Under the pieces are notes generated by a model, which saw only the letters and a program-made list of their open reading frames with translations, had not been told where the DNA came from and did no database searches. From Chara braunii (taxonomy: Eukaryota > Streptophyta > Charophyceae > Charales > Characeae): a DNA stretch of 29,151 bases. Location of the stretch: the NCBI GenBank assembly GCA_003427395.1, contig BFEA01000402.1:989636-1018786 (forward strand), in the 5' to 3' direction. Every line of letters begins with the position of its first letter. Within the stretch, counting starts at the first letter, position 1. The position numbers and the translations under genes are program-made. Shown piece by piece: positions 1-10,752 of this stretch.

Positions 1-301
1 TCCGCGTTTGGTTTGAATGGCCCGCATCCCCAAGGGGTCCCATACGTTCGGTCGTTCAGGTTCGGGCGTTCGGCCCGTCCCGAATGCCGGTTACCCTCTA
101 TATATATTGAGTCTATTGACATATATCGTCAAATAGAACTGCCCGGTAAACCGTAGGCAGAGAGGGAGAAGAGGACAACAAACGAGGGGCTGTGACAAAC
201 TGTTTCGTAATATATATACATCTATTTCAAATGTCGTAAAGAATTTCGATGTGACCCTGAGGCAAACGTTGGTCAGTTTATTTTTCTGCATAACATAGTT
301 G

Positions 302-307
<6 letters not shown>

Positions 308-342
<35 letters not shown>
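308..342 (+). repeat. Poly-G tract (35 G)
   Basis: An uninterrupted run of 35 G lies about 150 bp upstream of the LINE insertion point. Such a run is rare, can form G-quadruplex structures, and is error-prone in sequencing, so its exact length is uncertain. Confidence 0.9.
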
Positions 343-344
<2 letters not shown>

Positions 345-475
345 GCTGGGACCTTCCCCTGGTCCTTCCTTGCACGGCCGGGCCACCCAGGAAAACAGGG
401 TGAACCAGGTGGCCCGGCTGGTAGCTTAGCTTCTGAAAGATACCAAAGGACAGAAATCCGTACATGGAGGATATC

Positions 476-491
476 TGTCAAAGCATTCCTG
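476..491 (+). repeat. Target-site duplication, 5' copy, LINE A
   Basis: TGTCAAAGCATTCCTG occurs here and again at 7984-7999, immediately after the poly(A) tail of the LINE. The 16-nt match is exact. It fixes both ends of the insertion and implies target-primed reverse transcription. Confidence 0.92.
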
Positions 492-2560
492 GCCAATCTC
501 GTCGACAGTTTTTACAGTTTTATGCATGTTTGACTCAGACAAGCGCATCATGGATTCTTGGCGAAATATCCCCTGTGGACGTTCAGAAGTCCGGATCTTC
601 CCGTGGTCCCCCCCAAAACCCCCGAAACCGGAGGAGAAAAGGGAACAACTTATGACGGACCATTATTGGGTGGAATTCCGCCATGTACCCATTGAAATCC
701 AGGGTGCCTTCGTACAGGAATTGGCCCAGAAATACGAGATTATCGACTTTATCGATCCCCTTCCCCCCCACGTTGCTCAGCGAGATGACTATCTCATGAT
801 AGCGCTGGACATCCCTGAGGGCCAGGTTTTCACTATTGATGATGTCATCCCCTTTCGGGTAGGAGGGAGGGACTTTAGGATTCATACAGCACACAAAACA
901 TGGCCCTGGTGCTTTAAGTGCCAGGCCTATGGGCACCTCTCCTCGGACCAGGATTGCCCTCATCACCCTGCCAAACGGATCCGCCGCTCCACAGGACGTC
1001 CGCTTCGGGATCCACTTAAAAGCACATGGTGGAGAACGGTGGATTCAGGGCACGAGGGATGGGTTTTTGTGGACGAACCTCGGGAGGGGGGAGAGGTAAG
1101 GGGGTGGGAATGGGAAAAAAGGGATCCAGTGGAATGGAACACAAAACCACCCGATCATTGGACCCCCCCCAAGTCAGAAGAAGTGCACATGAATAGACCC
1201 CCCAATTCCCCCCACGCCCCACAACAGAATGGGAATGCAGAAGGTGAGCTGCCCCGACCACAGCCCCGAAAAGAACCCTAGCCACGCCCTCGGGCAGAAC
1301 CCCAGCCACAGGATTTCATCAACAAGGAAGATACCCGGGAGCTGTGGCACACCCCAGCACCCAAAAACAAGGCCCCTTCCCCCAAAAGAGTCGAACCTTT
1401 GCCCACTGACACAGGAAACCGCTTCCGGGCCCTGGCAGCAGAAGAGGGAACGACGAGTCAATAGACACCAGAGGCTGACATCGAGGGGGAGGAGCGGGGG
1501 CAAGGCGCACCTGGACGAAAGAAATGGGGGCTTGGATGCTATATGGGCTGGAGGAGGAAAGAAAAGGGAAGGAGTAATGCACCAACACGGGGGGCAGCTC
1601 CAAGAAACTCAACAATCATCCACCCAACACCCTTCGGGGGGGGAGCGGGCGAAGGAGCCCACCCGAGAGCAGCCTAAAAAAAGGGAGATCCCCTCAAGAA
1701 CGGATCCTTTCGGCCAAGCCTTCGGACCCCAACCCATGGAGTGGGATCCGACAACCTACCCCCCGGATGAAGAAATGATGGATGGTGCACCCCAAGGATG
1801 GGGGTCGCAAGGAGGCCAGGATGTTGAGCTCAGACTTAAGAACCTCGCAGAATGGCTTTTATGCCAACTTCAGGGTCTATACACAGGCCAAACGGAGGCC
1901 TACTGGGACGACGCTTAGGTGCAACTTTTTTCCTTGTTGGATGAGATTCCCAGTCTCAAGAAGGCCCTTGAACAGGGCCTGGCCCCGGAAATGGACTGGC
2001 AACAGGTGCTAAATAGGATTTGGAACATTGTGCACCTAAAGTTCCANCCTCCCGCCATAGAAACACACGATACACCCCCCCCTCCAGGCACGCAACAGAC
2101 CACGCCCCAAAAGGCAGCAGCGGAAGTGGCGGGCTTTAACCCGTCAAAACGAACCAAGATACGCCACCTCATTGAGAACGGATTATATCTTCAAAAACTG
2201 CCGACAGGTGACAAAGTCTTAGTGCTGCCAATTAGGAAAAGGACGGGGAAATGGGAGTTGGGCTTGTCACTCGCTGAGTCCGAAGACCCATATACCCCTG
2301 CATACGGTGGGATGACACTGCTCGGGTGGCACAAGCAAAAAGAAGGCATACTTAAAATACGGGAGGTTACCGAATTCATTTCCAGTCACTATGAATCGGG
2401 AGCCCTGGCTTTCATCAGTGTATCCACAGAGGGGTTAAGGATGGCTTGCAAGGATCTCTACGTAAGATTTGAAGATAATAAGGAAGCAGGGCTCCAATGG
2501 CTCACACACAACATGCTCTTGGACACCCAGCAGTTAAAATTCAAACCCAGCACCATCTAG
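492..2560 (+). pseudogene. LINE A ORF1, gag-like RNA-binding protein, frameshifted
   Basis: The first frame runs from the element's 5' junction (first ATG at 526) to 1281. It starts inside a DUF4283-like gag domain, with the segment around HYWVEFRHVPIEIQGAF typical of that family, and continues to a zinc knuckle CX2CX4HX6C at 910-957 (CFKCQAYGH...C). A frameshift between about 1229 and 1281 moves coding to a second frame, which runs to a TAG at 1916-1918 and reopens at once up to 2560. The middle is low-complexity and charged. The C-terminal part (about 2140-2560) is a compact conserved-looking domain. An N is present at 2047. The role by family is binding LINE RNA in the ribonucleoprotein. 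The present copy is broken by one frameshift, one stop and loss of the N-terminus. Confidence 0.8.
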
Positions 2561-2713
2561 TCGACGGACGAGTTGCTCACATGCATCTGCACAATACTAC
2601 GAAAGAACCTTCTTAACAAGGGGGTCGATTGGGACACACAAGATTGGTCCCCTCTCCATGATAGATAGAAAAAAAAAAAAGGGGCTAGGGGCACATAAGT
2701 ACGAATCCTGAAA
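2561..2713 (+). other. Inter-ORF spacer of LINE A
   Basis: A spacer of 153 nt separates the ORF1 stop from the ORF2 ATG. It contains a short A-run near 2670-2680. Nothing coding is seen. Confidence 0.7.
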
Positions 2714-5700
2714 ATGACGGAGCTAGTGGATGTAGTATATGGAAAAAAATGCAAATGGAGTCGCATACTGCAGCAGGCCGACCTGGACGTCAGATTGATC
2801 AATGTGAACGGTCTGGCATCCCGCAACCCTGAAAAAGTCAAAGCATTATGGGACTTGATGAGGGGGGTGGGGGGGAGGTCATGGCCAGACGTGGTTTGCA
2901 TACAAGAGACCCACCTCATGGATTCTCCGGAACACAATAGGGCACATAGGCAGGTCTGGCCCTTTCAAAGCTATCAGGCATTTGCCCCTAGTCCAGGAAG
3001 TTCGGGAGTAGTCATCTGGATCCCGCCCGATTCACGATGCAAGGTTATCGGCTGGGAAAGGGACGAGGAGGAGGGGAGATGGGTTAAAATATTGGGCGCA
3101 CAAGAGTTAGAAGTTGTGTGCATAATATCCCTATATGCCCCGAACACGTCCCGCGAAAGGCGCACCGTTTTTGAAAAAATTGCGCTAATCCCCACCCCAG
3201 GTATCCCCCTGATCCTCGCAGGGGATTTTAATGCGGCCCCCGACAGATGGCTGGACAGATGGAAAGTCCCTCCCACCTCTGGCCGCTACGCAGAGGAGGA
3301 TGAAAGTATGTTGAACAATTTGTGTGCCTCCCTATTGCTCTTTGATACGTTCCGACACGGTCACCCCAATGATAAATCTTTTACCTGCATTCAGAGTAAG
3401 GACCCCGCTAGGCTGTCCAAATCACGAATAGACCTAATCCTGGCGACAGAAGCACTAGGAGGTGGCCTCTCGCTTACAACAATACTCCCATCCAGCCCAT
3501 TCCCAGGGATGGATCACAGGATGTGCATGGCGGTATGGACATTTCGCAAACGGCCGGACCAAGGGGCCAGTTATTATAAATTAAACACATCCCTATTAAA
3601 GATTAAATCATTCACACAATATCTCCAGCAAACCTGGGATTATTGGAAAGACTACCGCCCCCAACATGACTCACAAATTGATTGGTTCAATAATGGTCTG
3701 TTCTTCATGGCCAAGAAATGTAACGAATACTCTAAACATCTGGCCGCCCAAAGACACCAGCAAGAGGTCACAATTATGCACGACTTGGTAAACGTAGAAC
3801 AAGAACAAAATCTGTTATCTTCGCATGGGCAGGAGCACCGGATAAATGACTTACAAACCCATATCCAACAATTAAAAGATCAGCTTTTTAAACATGCTCA
3901 ATACAGATGGCAGGGTGCCCAAACAAGGGCAAGGCTATCCAAATTCTCTAATGAAGGGACAATGAATTCGCATTTTTTTTGCCTGGCTAAAACACGCTGC
4001 CAACGAACCACGATCGAAGCTTTGTATGAGCCTAACGCTAGGGACTCACACCCGGCTATATCCACAACACGATGCACTAAGATAACCTATGATTTTTATA
4101 AGGAGCTTTTCTCCTCACATCTGGATAAGTCAGATGCTCTTCGGCATAACCAACTAACCCAGGATTTTTTAGACCCGCTTAAAAAAGCCTTAACAATTCA
4201 ACAACAGAAATCACTAGAAGCCCCACTCTAAAAAAATGAGATATGGTCCGCACTTTTACAAATGAAGGAGGAAAAGGCCCCCGGGGTAGATGGCTTCCCC
4301 AAGGAATTCTGGGAGACCACTTGGGACTTTATGAGCCACGACATCATGGACTTTTACAGGGAGGTTTGGCAGATGGGGGAAATGGGGGAAAGGGTGGGCC
4401 AAGGACTATTACCCCCCCTATATAAAAAGGGGGATAAGATGGACATTAGGAATTACAGACCCATAACACTCCTCACAGTCGTGTATAAAATGTTGTCAAA
4501 AGCTCTGGCTAATCGGATGATCCCAATTATGGAGGACATCATCCATCCTGATCAAACTGGTTTCATGCAAAATAGGAACATACAGGAAAATATCCTACTA
4601 CTACACGAGATAATCCAGCTCACAAGACAGTCTCGCCAGAACGCAGCTCTGGTATTTATTGACTTCGAAAAAGCAAACGACCATATGGATTGGTTATTTC
4701 TGGACAAGTGCCTGGAAAAGATGAACTTTGGACCGCACTTCAGACGTTGGATACGAATCCTGCACCAGAATGCCACCACATGTGTGCAAGTCAATGGAAG
4801 TTTGGCGCCGCCTCTGCGCTTGGAACGATCAGTTAGACAAGGGGACCCTATCGCCCCCTTCCTCTTCCTTATTATTATGGAAGCACTGGCAGCCAATCTC
4901 CGGGCAAACAAGAATCTCACTAAAATCTGAGTTACAAGCATCCCGGAAGAAGCCATCCCGGTGTGTTCCCTCTTTGCGGACGACCTTACAACTATTACAG
5001 AGGTCACACACCATAATATGAAAGAAATCCAGAGCATGATGGAGAAATTTGCCAACGTTTCGGACATGTCTGTCAACTGGGGATCTAAAACACAAGGATG
5101 GTGGATCCACTATCAAGGTGGGTGCCCCCCAGAAGCACCGCATATCGCCTGGATGCCGCTGGAAGCCCCAATGAGAGTCTTGGGAGTGTCCATGACGGCA
5201 GAAGGGAGGCCACCCACTAATGACGAATGGATCAGCACTCCGGCGCAGCACAAGTTGAACAACTGGAAAAACCGACATACCTCCCTCTTTGGTCGGGCCT
5301 TGGTTCTCAATAACGTGGTCCTCGCATCCCTATGGTATAAGTCATTGCTTTGGCCATTGAGTAGAACCACCCTCAAAACCCTAAAACACAAGGCCGCAAC
5401 CTTTTTGTGGAGGGGAGATGGGGAGCTTGCTGACGTAATCAGCAGGGTGGCCTGGGACTCCATCATTCAACCAAAGGCGAAGGGAGGTTTGGGGATTTTA
5501 GACCCGGCCACACAGGTGCAAGCGCTACAAGTCAAATGGATTAAGAAACTTATCTTCACCCCTCAAACGCCATGGTGTGCTTTGGCCCTGGAACATCTAG
5601 CACGTCTAGCTCCGGCAGCTCCTGGGGTAGTTCATCCACTTACGTGGCTAGAAGATCGCTTCTGGACAGTCCCACGCAAACTCCCGAGTGGCAGGATAGG

Positions 5701-7294
5701 ATCAAAAGCAGGAGGGGGTCAGTCACTAGACAGTTTATGGCCATCCTGGCTAAAAACCTGGCGAAGACTCCCGCTCCCAGATAGGATCCAGCCCGATCGA
5801 TGGGAGGAAATCTATCGCCAACCCCTCTTTGGAAACCGGTGGATAACGAACACAGAGGGCCGTGTGAGGATTAGCTCAGATTCGCCTTGGAAGAACTGGG
5901 TTAAACACGACATTCTTAGGGTTGGGGATCTCTGGGACATTGAGAGGAGAACGTGGAAGTAAAAAAACCAGATGCGGGAAGCCTTAGGGTACTGCCACCA
6001 GGTAGAAGAGTCTATGAATAACCTTATTGAAACTATTCCACTTGAATGGTATCGGATCTTGAGGAGAGGCCCCATTTTGAAGGAGGGTGATTGGGTAAGG
6101 ACCCCAGAGAGTCCACACCGGCTTGGTCTTATCCACATGGTCTCTCCCCAAATGGTTCTGATTGAACACCACATCATCACAGGCACAAATACGCTTCAGG
6201 CAAGCGACATACCCCTGACATGGCTACATAAGGCAATGGTTAACCGTGTGAGAGTCATAGAAGAAAAGGGGCAGAGGGTGGCCTTCCAGCTAGACAAACC
6301 AATCCAGGATTTGGCCTTGGATCCGGCGGAATGGATATGGCAGGCTCCTGGGAAGAGGGGGGTGCCTGAAGCAAGACATATTAGTTTGCATTGACTAACG
6401 GCCAAATCTGCATATAAAATGCTCCGACCCAAACGCCACCTAAGAGATATAATAAATGAACGATGGGCCAGACACCTGAATATTGACCGTTCTCTTTTGA
6501 CTCCAATTCAATGGTTCAAAGAACAAAAGCACAAGCCAATGAAAATTACCTCACTTCAGTGGCAGATAACTCACCGTTGCCTGCCAACCAATAACTGGCT
6601 AATCAATCGGACAAATCTCGAACAGAAAGGCCTACTTCTCCCGTGGTGTCAGCGATGCCTGAATCTTTACCCCTTCCACAAGAAGGCCGAGACCATTGAG
6701 CATATTTTTATGCAGTGTCCGATTGCCCAATTCACATGGAGATGGTGGGAACGGGTCTGGCGAAAGATGGAGCATGATGCTCCCTGGCCATGGTCATGGC
6801 AGGCTATTTTGGCTGGACAATGGCCCCAGGCAGACACAAGTACGCCCTTTACGGAGAATATGTATAGAGTGGGTAGGAGGGCGGTGATGTGGGCGCTGTG
6901 GTGGCAAAGATGCACTTTGACCATGGAAAAGGTTCGGGTGGAGGTTGAGGAAATTACAGAACAAATTCAGCAGCAATTACACCTTCAGCTCACACGCAGG
7001 TGGTTAGACACAAAGGAACAATTGGATCTTTTTAAACAGCAAAGGGACGTCAGAAGAAAGATTATGGATTTTTGCAAGGACTGGGTAGGGGGGGAAAGGG
7101 AGGGTTGGATTGCAAAGGTGGTGTGGAGTGGGGATCAGGAGGGAGGCATAAGGGACCTAGAGGAAGTAAGGGACTATAGGCTGGTTTTCAACAATTGGAC
7201 TAACATTGAGGCCTCATTCCCATTATGCCCCCCCACAGATTTCCCAGACCCCTTCCCACCCCACGCCCTATCACTGGCTGAAATCCCACCCTAA
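2714..7294 (+). pseudogene. LINE A ORF2: APE endonuclease / reverse transcriptase, four in-frame stops
   Basis: A single frame of 1,527 codons runs from the ATG at 2714. The N-terminal endonuclease keeps its expected motifs in order: INVNGL, CIQETHL, SLYAPN, GDFNAAPD (D171, N173), SRIDLIL and DHRMC. The reverse transcriptase follows from about 4260, with YKKGDKMDIRNYRPI, QTGFMQNRNIQENI, FIDFEKANDHMDW, RQGDPIAPFLF and the catalytic FADD at 4973-4984. The usual KAYD tyrosine is asparagine here. A zf-RVT-like motif CQRC...EHIFMQC lies near 6647-6720, followed by a charged tail. The frame is interrupted only by TAA 4229-4231, TGA 4928-4930, TAA 5960-5962 and TGA 6392-6394. No frameshift occurs. 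The product would nick target DNA and copy LINE RNA, but this copy cannot make full-length protein. Confidence 0.93.
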
Positions 7295-7915
7295 ATGGGA
7301 CATCTGTCCTCCCCCCCCCCCCCCGTCCACGTGAGGAACCCCTCCCTGGTGCCCCCCAGGAAGGTTCCTGTTTGTCTATTCTATCTGTCTCCCCCCCACT
7401 GACGCAACTGAGGAGGACAATTGACAAGCTGAGGAGGACAATTGACAAGCTGGGCCTGGAATATAGAGCTTCTACACAAGTATCAGGGCTCAACAGGCTT
7501 ATTTGGCGCCCTATGCAGAAGGGTGAAGAGATGCGAGAGTCAAAGCAAGCTTCAGGAACAGCTGCTGCAAGGGGAATAGACAAACGGATTACTCCTCAAA
7601 GGGATTTTCTTATGAGCTTCCTTATGGGTTTTGGGGGGTTTGGGGACTATCTTATGACTTTCTTTCTCATGACTTTCTTAACTTTTCTTATGAGTCTTGG
7701 GGATTTTCACGAAGTCCTGCTCAGTCAATCCCCTGGGATCAAGGGTAATCAATGCTGGCAGGCATCCTTCTCAGCTCTTGCTCAACTCTTTTCTCAATTC
7801 TTGTACAAGGGACGCTGGACCCGCTTTCCAGCAGGTGACACTCCCCACCAATAGATGGAGTCCCCCCCTGCCAGTGGTGTATGCTCTTACCAGCATCACT
7901 AGCATCGTGGGAGGT

Positions 7916-7919
<4 letters not shown>
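7295..7919 (+). other. LINE A 3' UTR
   Basis: About 625 bp of non-coding sequence lies between the ORF2 stop and the A-tail. It holds a C-run (7311-7324), a 21-bp tandem duplication (7411-7452) and a T/G-rich section at about 7600-7710. The last about 120 bp (about 7800-7919) resemble the 3' end of the short retroposon at 12796-13231. In LINEs the 3' end of the RNA is the part recognised by the reverse transcriptase. Confidence 0.75.
7411..7452 (+). repeat. 21-bp tandem duplication in LINE A 3' UTR
   Basis: Two exact adjacent copies of a 21-nt unit beginning AGGAGGACAATTGAC are present. They probably arose by replication slippage. Confidence 0.9.
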
Positions 7920-7959
<40 letters not shown>

Positions 7960-7983
7960 NAAAAAAAAAAAAAAAAAAAAAAA
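7920..7983 (+). repeat. Poly(A) tail of LINE A
   Basis: A run of A of about 64 nt with one N at 7960 ends exactly at the 3' copy of the target-site duplication. Its true length is uncertain because of the N. Confidence 0.92.
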
Positions 7984-7999
7984 TGTCAAAGCATTCCTG
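7984..7999 (+). repeat. Target-site duplication, 3' copy, LINE A
   Basis: This is an exact copy of the 16 nt at 476-491. The sequence that follows (CCCATGTTGAGG...) is the continuation of the pre-insertion locus. Confidence 0.92.
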
Positions 8000-8471
8000 C
8001 CCATGTTGAGGGGCAAATCGGGAAATACGACATCTGTAAGGGGTAAACCCCAACTTTCCCACAAACGAAAGACAAATTTCCTTTCTATGATAGAACAAAT
8101 TGAACAATGCAAGACAGAAATCCACTTCCGAGAAGAAAAATACCGTACAACCAAATTCCACCTGTCAAGGATCTCTGTCAAAGCAACCCTGCACAGCCGG
8201 CGCGCAGGGATAGATGACTGTCCCAGAGCAGAACCCCACCTTAAAAGAAAGAAAGAAAGAAAATGAGAGCAGACCCCCACCGGCATTGGGCGACAACATA
8301 CTTGAGGAGGAAGGGGCCAACAAGAGAGATGGCGCCATACGGAATGAAGGTCAATAGATCAAATCCAAGCTATGCAGCAACAAGAATCGCTGTATTTGGA
8401 GCAAATTTCAGTCCAGATGCAGAGATAATGGCTGTATGTTCTATTCGGGTAAAGATGGTAGCAATTGTTAC
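8000..8471. other. Flank between LINE A and Tudor-like exon
   Basis: No gene is recognised. The stretch includes a near repeat of the LINE target (AGGATCTCTGTCAAAGCA at 8168-8185) and a short GAAA-type microsatellite at about 8246-8262. If the exon at 8472-8710 is real, at least the right part is probably the downstream intron of that minus-strand gene. Confidence 0.5.
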
Positions 8472-8710
8472 CTTTCCTTGTGCGCCGTCACGCGCATCTG
8501 GATGTTCTGTAAATGTTACAATGTTGCTCTTTTTCGTGAACGTGGAACAGTCCACATCCTCAGCCGGCCTTGATGCCAAACGGATTTGGCTGAGAGGAAC
8601 TAGACCTTCATCTGCATCACCAAATCCATTGTACTGAACTTTGCATTTGTTTCCATCTCGCTCCAATATCGATACATCCCACCATGATCCTCCCCAGTGT
8701 GCCTCAAACC
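8472..8710 (-). CDS. Probable internal exon with a Tudor/Agenet-like domain (host gene fragment)
   Basis: On the minus strand an open frame encodes FEAHWGGSWWDVSILERDGN followed by KCKVQYNGFGDADEGLVPLS and QIRLASRPAE. This is the pattern of a Tudor/Agenet (royal family) fold: the E-A-x-W-x-G-x-W-W opening, a central KVQY strand and an acidic D-x-D-E-G turn before VPLSQIR. The exon is bounded by an acceptor-like CAG at 8713-8711 and a donor-like AAG|GTAAC at 8474-8467, giving 239 nt. Such domains bind methylated lysine or arginine on histones or other proteins. I cannot find flanking exons: upstream lies a CA repeat and downstream the frame decays. It could be part of a large-intron host gene or a captured fragment. 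Confidence 0.5.
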
Positions 8711-8762
8711 CTGCCCAAGCGCATATACATGGAACACAAACCATTCCCCGTTTTGAGTGCCG

Positions 8763-8766
<4 letters not shown>

Positions 8767-8813
<47 letters not shown>
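8767..8813 (+). repeat. (CA)n microsatellite
   Basis: About 23 CA dinucleotides occur in a row. All His-Thr and Val-Cys frames over this stretch are products of the repeat, not genes. Confidence 0.95.
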
Positions 8814-8815
<2 letters not shown>

Positions 8816-9074
8816 ACACAAGCACACATACTTGTATGCATACACATGCATGAATGCACCCAACAAGCCACAGAAAACGAAACAAGGAGAACCATACCCC
8901 CGAACAAAGAACTGTCAGCCTAACATACTGTTGACACAATGCAATGCCATAAATAAATACCTGTCATTAGGCACTACGCATTACCAGCCCTAAGACTGAC
9001 ATAACTGAGACACACGATCTTTATACTGACCCCCTCGCAAGAGCCCTAATGGCCCGTGCCCGTGCCCGTGCCCG
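8814..9074. other. No gene seen
   Basis: AT-balanced unique-looking sequence ends in four copies of a CCCGTG hexamer at about 9052-9075, directly before the start of the LTR-like repeat. I see nothing coding. Confidence 0.5.
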
Positions 9075-9914
9075 TGCCCCAAGGGTATCCAGCGTGCTCC
9101 AAGGCCGAGGGGTCGGGTTTCCTTGAGCAGGCGGCCTTTTTCCACCGCTGAACCAGGCCTGGCCGTGTGACCGGGCCGTCCCTTTTTGCAGCGTGCGACC
9201 CCTGCACGACATGTCACGAACGGCCTTTCAGCCAATAGGAAAGCAGGCAGCAGCGATGATGACGTCCCCCAGGACCAGGACCAGGCCTGATTTGAAGCTA
9301 CTGGGCCCCAGGTCGCGCCAACACTTTCCATAAAGAAAAGTGCCCTGTGCCAAGCCAGGCATTCTGGCCATGGGCATTCTGCGCTCATGCTGCTCGACTG
9401 GGTGCTGGCCAGTGATCGCGCACACGGACGCTGAGGAGGGTGCTGCTTGCATGCACTGCGCGAGGCACCCATAGCCACGATGGCCTCGCATGATGTCGGT
9501 GGTGGTGATGGTTTTTCTTGGAAAGGGAGATGACTGACTGTGGGGGTCGGGAGTGGGGTGTAGAGCGAGAAGGGACATGTACCTGATGTGTATGCGGTGG
9601 TCTGCATTGGCGACTTTGTCATGTACATTGGTCTTCGGCTGGAGGGATTCCTGGTTGCATCTTCAGAGTGTAGGCTAGTATAGGCACTGATTAGTTGTAG
9701 GTTGAGCGCTGAGCGCCAAGAGAGAAGAGCGACATTGGATGCATTGTTGATGGTGGCGAGTTGGGGCTGACATTGACACTTGAGTTCATGCATTGCTCTT
9801 ATTTGGCTTGTATCTCGGTACATACTACTTTCTGCTTGGTACACGACTATCTGGTCTTCAATGTGATGTTGTAATTTGGTTTTCTGTCTATCGCTCGCAC
9901 TCATTTTCCTCGCA
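9075..9914 (+). repeat. LTR-like repeat, 5' copy, of the Ty3/gypsy element (5' end missing)
   Basis: About 840 bp are repeated in the same orientation at 21192-22116, and by eye about nine in ten positions agree. The two copies bracket the gag-pol region. The copy ends in CA (…TTTTCCTCGCA), and three bases later a primer-binding-site-like sequence starts. I therefore read it as the 5' LTR. The 3' copy has a further 134 bp at its left end, from a TG at 21058, that is absent here, so this LTR is truncated or rearranged at its start. A 326-codon minus-strand frame crosses it but is not conserved in the other copy. Confidence 0.6.
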
Positions 9915-9917
9915 ATT

Positions 9918-9935
9918 TGGTATCGCAGCTGGTTC
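9918..9935 (+). other. Primer-binding site, tRNA-iMet type (variant)
   Basis: TGGTATCGCAGCTGGTTC matches the usual plant initiator-Met primer site (TGGTATCAGAGC...GGTT) except at a few bases. It starts three bases after the CA end of the LTR-like repeat, the expected position. In the family this pairs with the 3' end of tRNA-iMet to prime minus-strand synthesis. Confidence 0.6.
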
Positions 9936-10752
9936 ATATATCGCCTCACCGGCGCTGATGTTTGGGTCACTTGGTGGGTTGAGCGGAGTTCACCGCAGTG
10001 AGGTTACTTGGACGCTGGTTTGGGTTGTCGTCCGATTCTGGGTAGAGAGGATTGGGCTGGAAGGCTCTAGTATTAGCGGGCATATGTGGGATGATGAGAG
10101 CATGCTGATCTGGCATTTATGGTGAGGTGGCACTACATTGCATTGTCGTTGGTGCCGAGGCAACGACCGGTCATCAAAATGCACGTTGGCTCAATTCGTG
10201 AGAAATCTGTGGTTGGAGGGCTATCCGAAGGTATGTTGCTCCGGACCTTATACTCATTTCTCTTACCGTGAGGAAGAGACTCCTGTCTTGAGAGTCCTCT
10301 CTTGGTAAAGGGATCGTGAGCGCTCTACCCTGAGAGACGACATTCTTCCTGGTGGAGTATCTGGTGGGAGGGGGTGGTGCCTCTGAAAGGGCCCTGGACG
10401 AAGCATGGGTCACGGTCACCAAGCCAACCCCTGGGAGTAGAGCACGCATGCTTTGCTGATTGTCCTTTGAGCTCTTGCTGTGCATAGAGGCCAGCCCTAT
10501 GGGCAGACAGCAATAGTGGAGTACCGCAGCTGTCTAACATTTCCAGTTCTATGCTTTGCTGACTGTTCCAGAACTAGTCAAAATAGAGATAGGATCATTT
10601 GCAGAGTCTGTGCATTTGCTGTTCACATCACCTGAAGTGCTTTCTGAGTTTCAAACCGAATATTTATTTATTTATTTTTCATCTTGGTCAGACACCATAC
10701 TCTGGCAGGTCCCAGTGAGGAAACTAGTGCAGACCGTGAGCTTCTATAGCTG
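9936..10752 (+). other. 5' leader of the gypsy element
   Basis: About 820 bp lie between the primer-binding site and the first gag ATG. No conserved-looking frame is seen. It probably corresponds to the untranslated leader and packaging region. The short frame at 10556-10753 looks incidental. Confidence 0.45.

Larger units (their letters stand above)
1..491. other. Left flank of LINE, no gene seen
   Basis: No convincing coding frame is present. The proline-rich frames on the minus strand come only from the G-run at 308-342. The stretch contains AT-rich sequence around 100-250 and the 5' copy of the LINE target-site duplication at 476-491. I recognise no transposon end or RNA gene here. Confidence 0.6.
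492..7983 (+). mobile_element. LINE A: non-LTR retrotransposon, 5'-truncated, with poly(A) tail and 16-bp TSD
   Basis: This is a 7.49-kb plus-strand LINE. It carries ORF1 with a CCHC knuckle, ORF2 with an APE-type endonuclease and reverse transcriptase, a 3' UTR of about 625 bp, and an A-tail of about 64 nt containing one N. Exact 16-bp duplications flank it. The reading frame of ORF1 is open right up to the 5' junction, with no 5' UTR and with domain similarity already under way. I therefore infer ordinary LINE 5' truncation. The perfect TSD and the nearly intact ORF2 indicate a fairly recent insertion compared with the other elements here. Clade assignment (L1-like, plant type) is inferred from the APE plus RT plus zf-RVT layout. 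Confidence 0.92.

Noticed and set aside
583-966. Minus-strand frames within LINE ORF1 and similar antisense frames throughout
   Set aside because: They are shadows of the clearly coding opposite frame with conserved retrotransposon motifs.
2714-7294. Alternative genetic code or programmed readthrough to explain four in-frame stops
   Set aside because: Other elements here use the same codons as ordinary decay, and a simple C-to-T explanation suffices. Only sister copies could reopen this.
8641-8993. His-Thr repeat proteins
   Set aside because: These are translation of the CA microsatellite.
8990-9970. 326-codon open frame on the minus strand
   Set aside because: It lies across the LTR-like repeat, is broken in the other copy, has no recognisable domain, and its HGHGHGHG part is a hexamer repeat.
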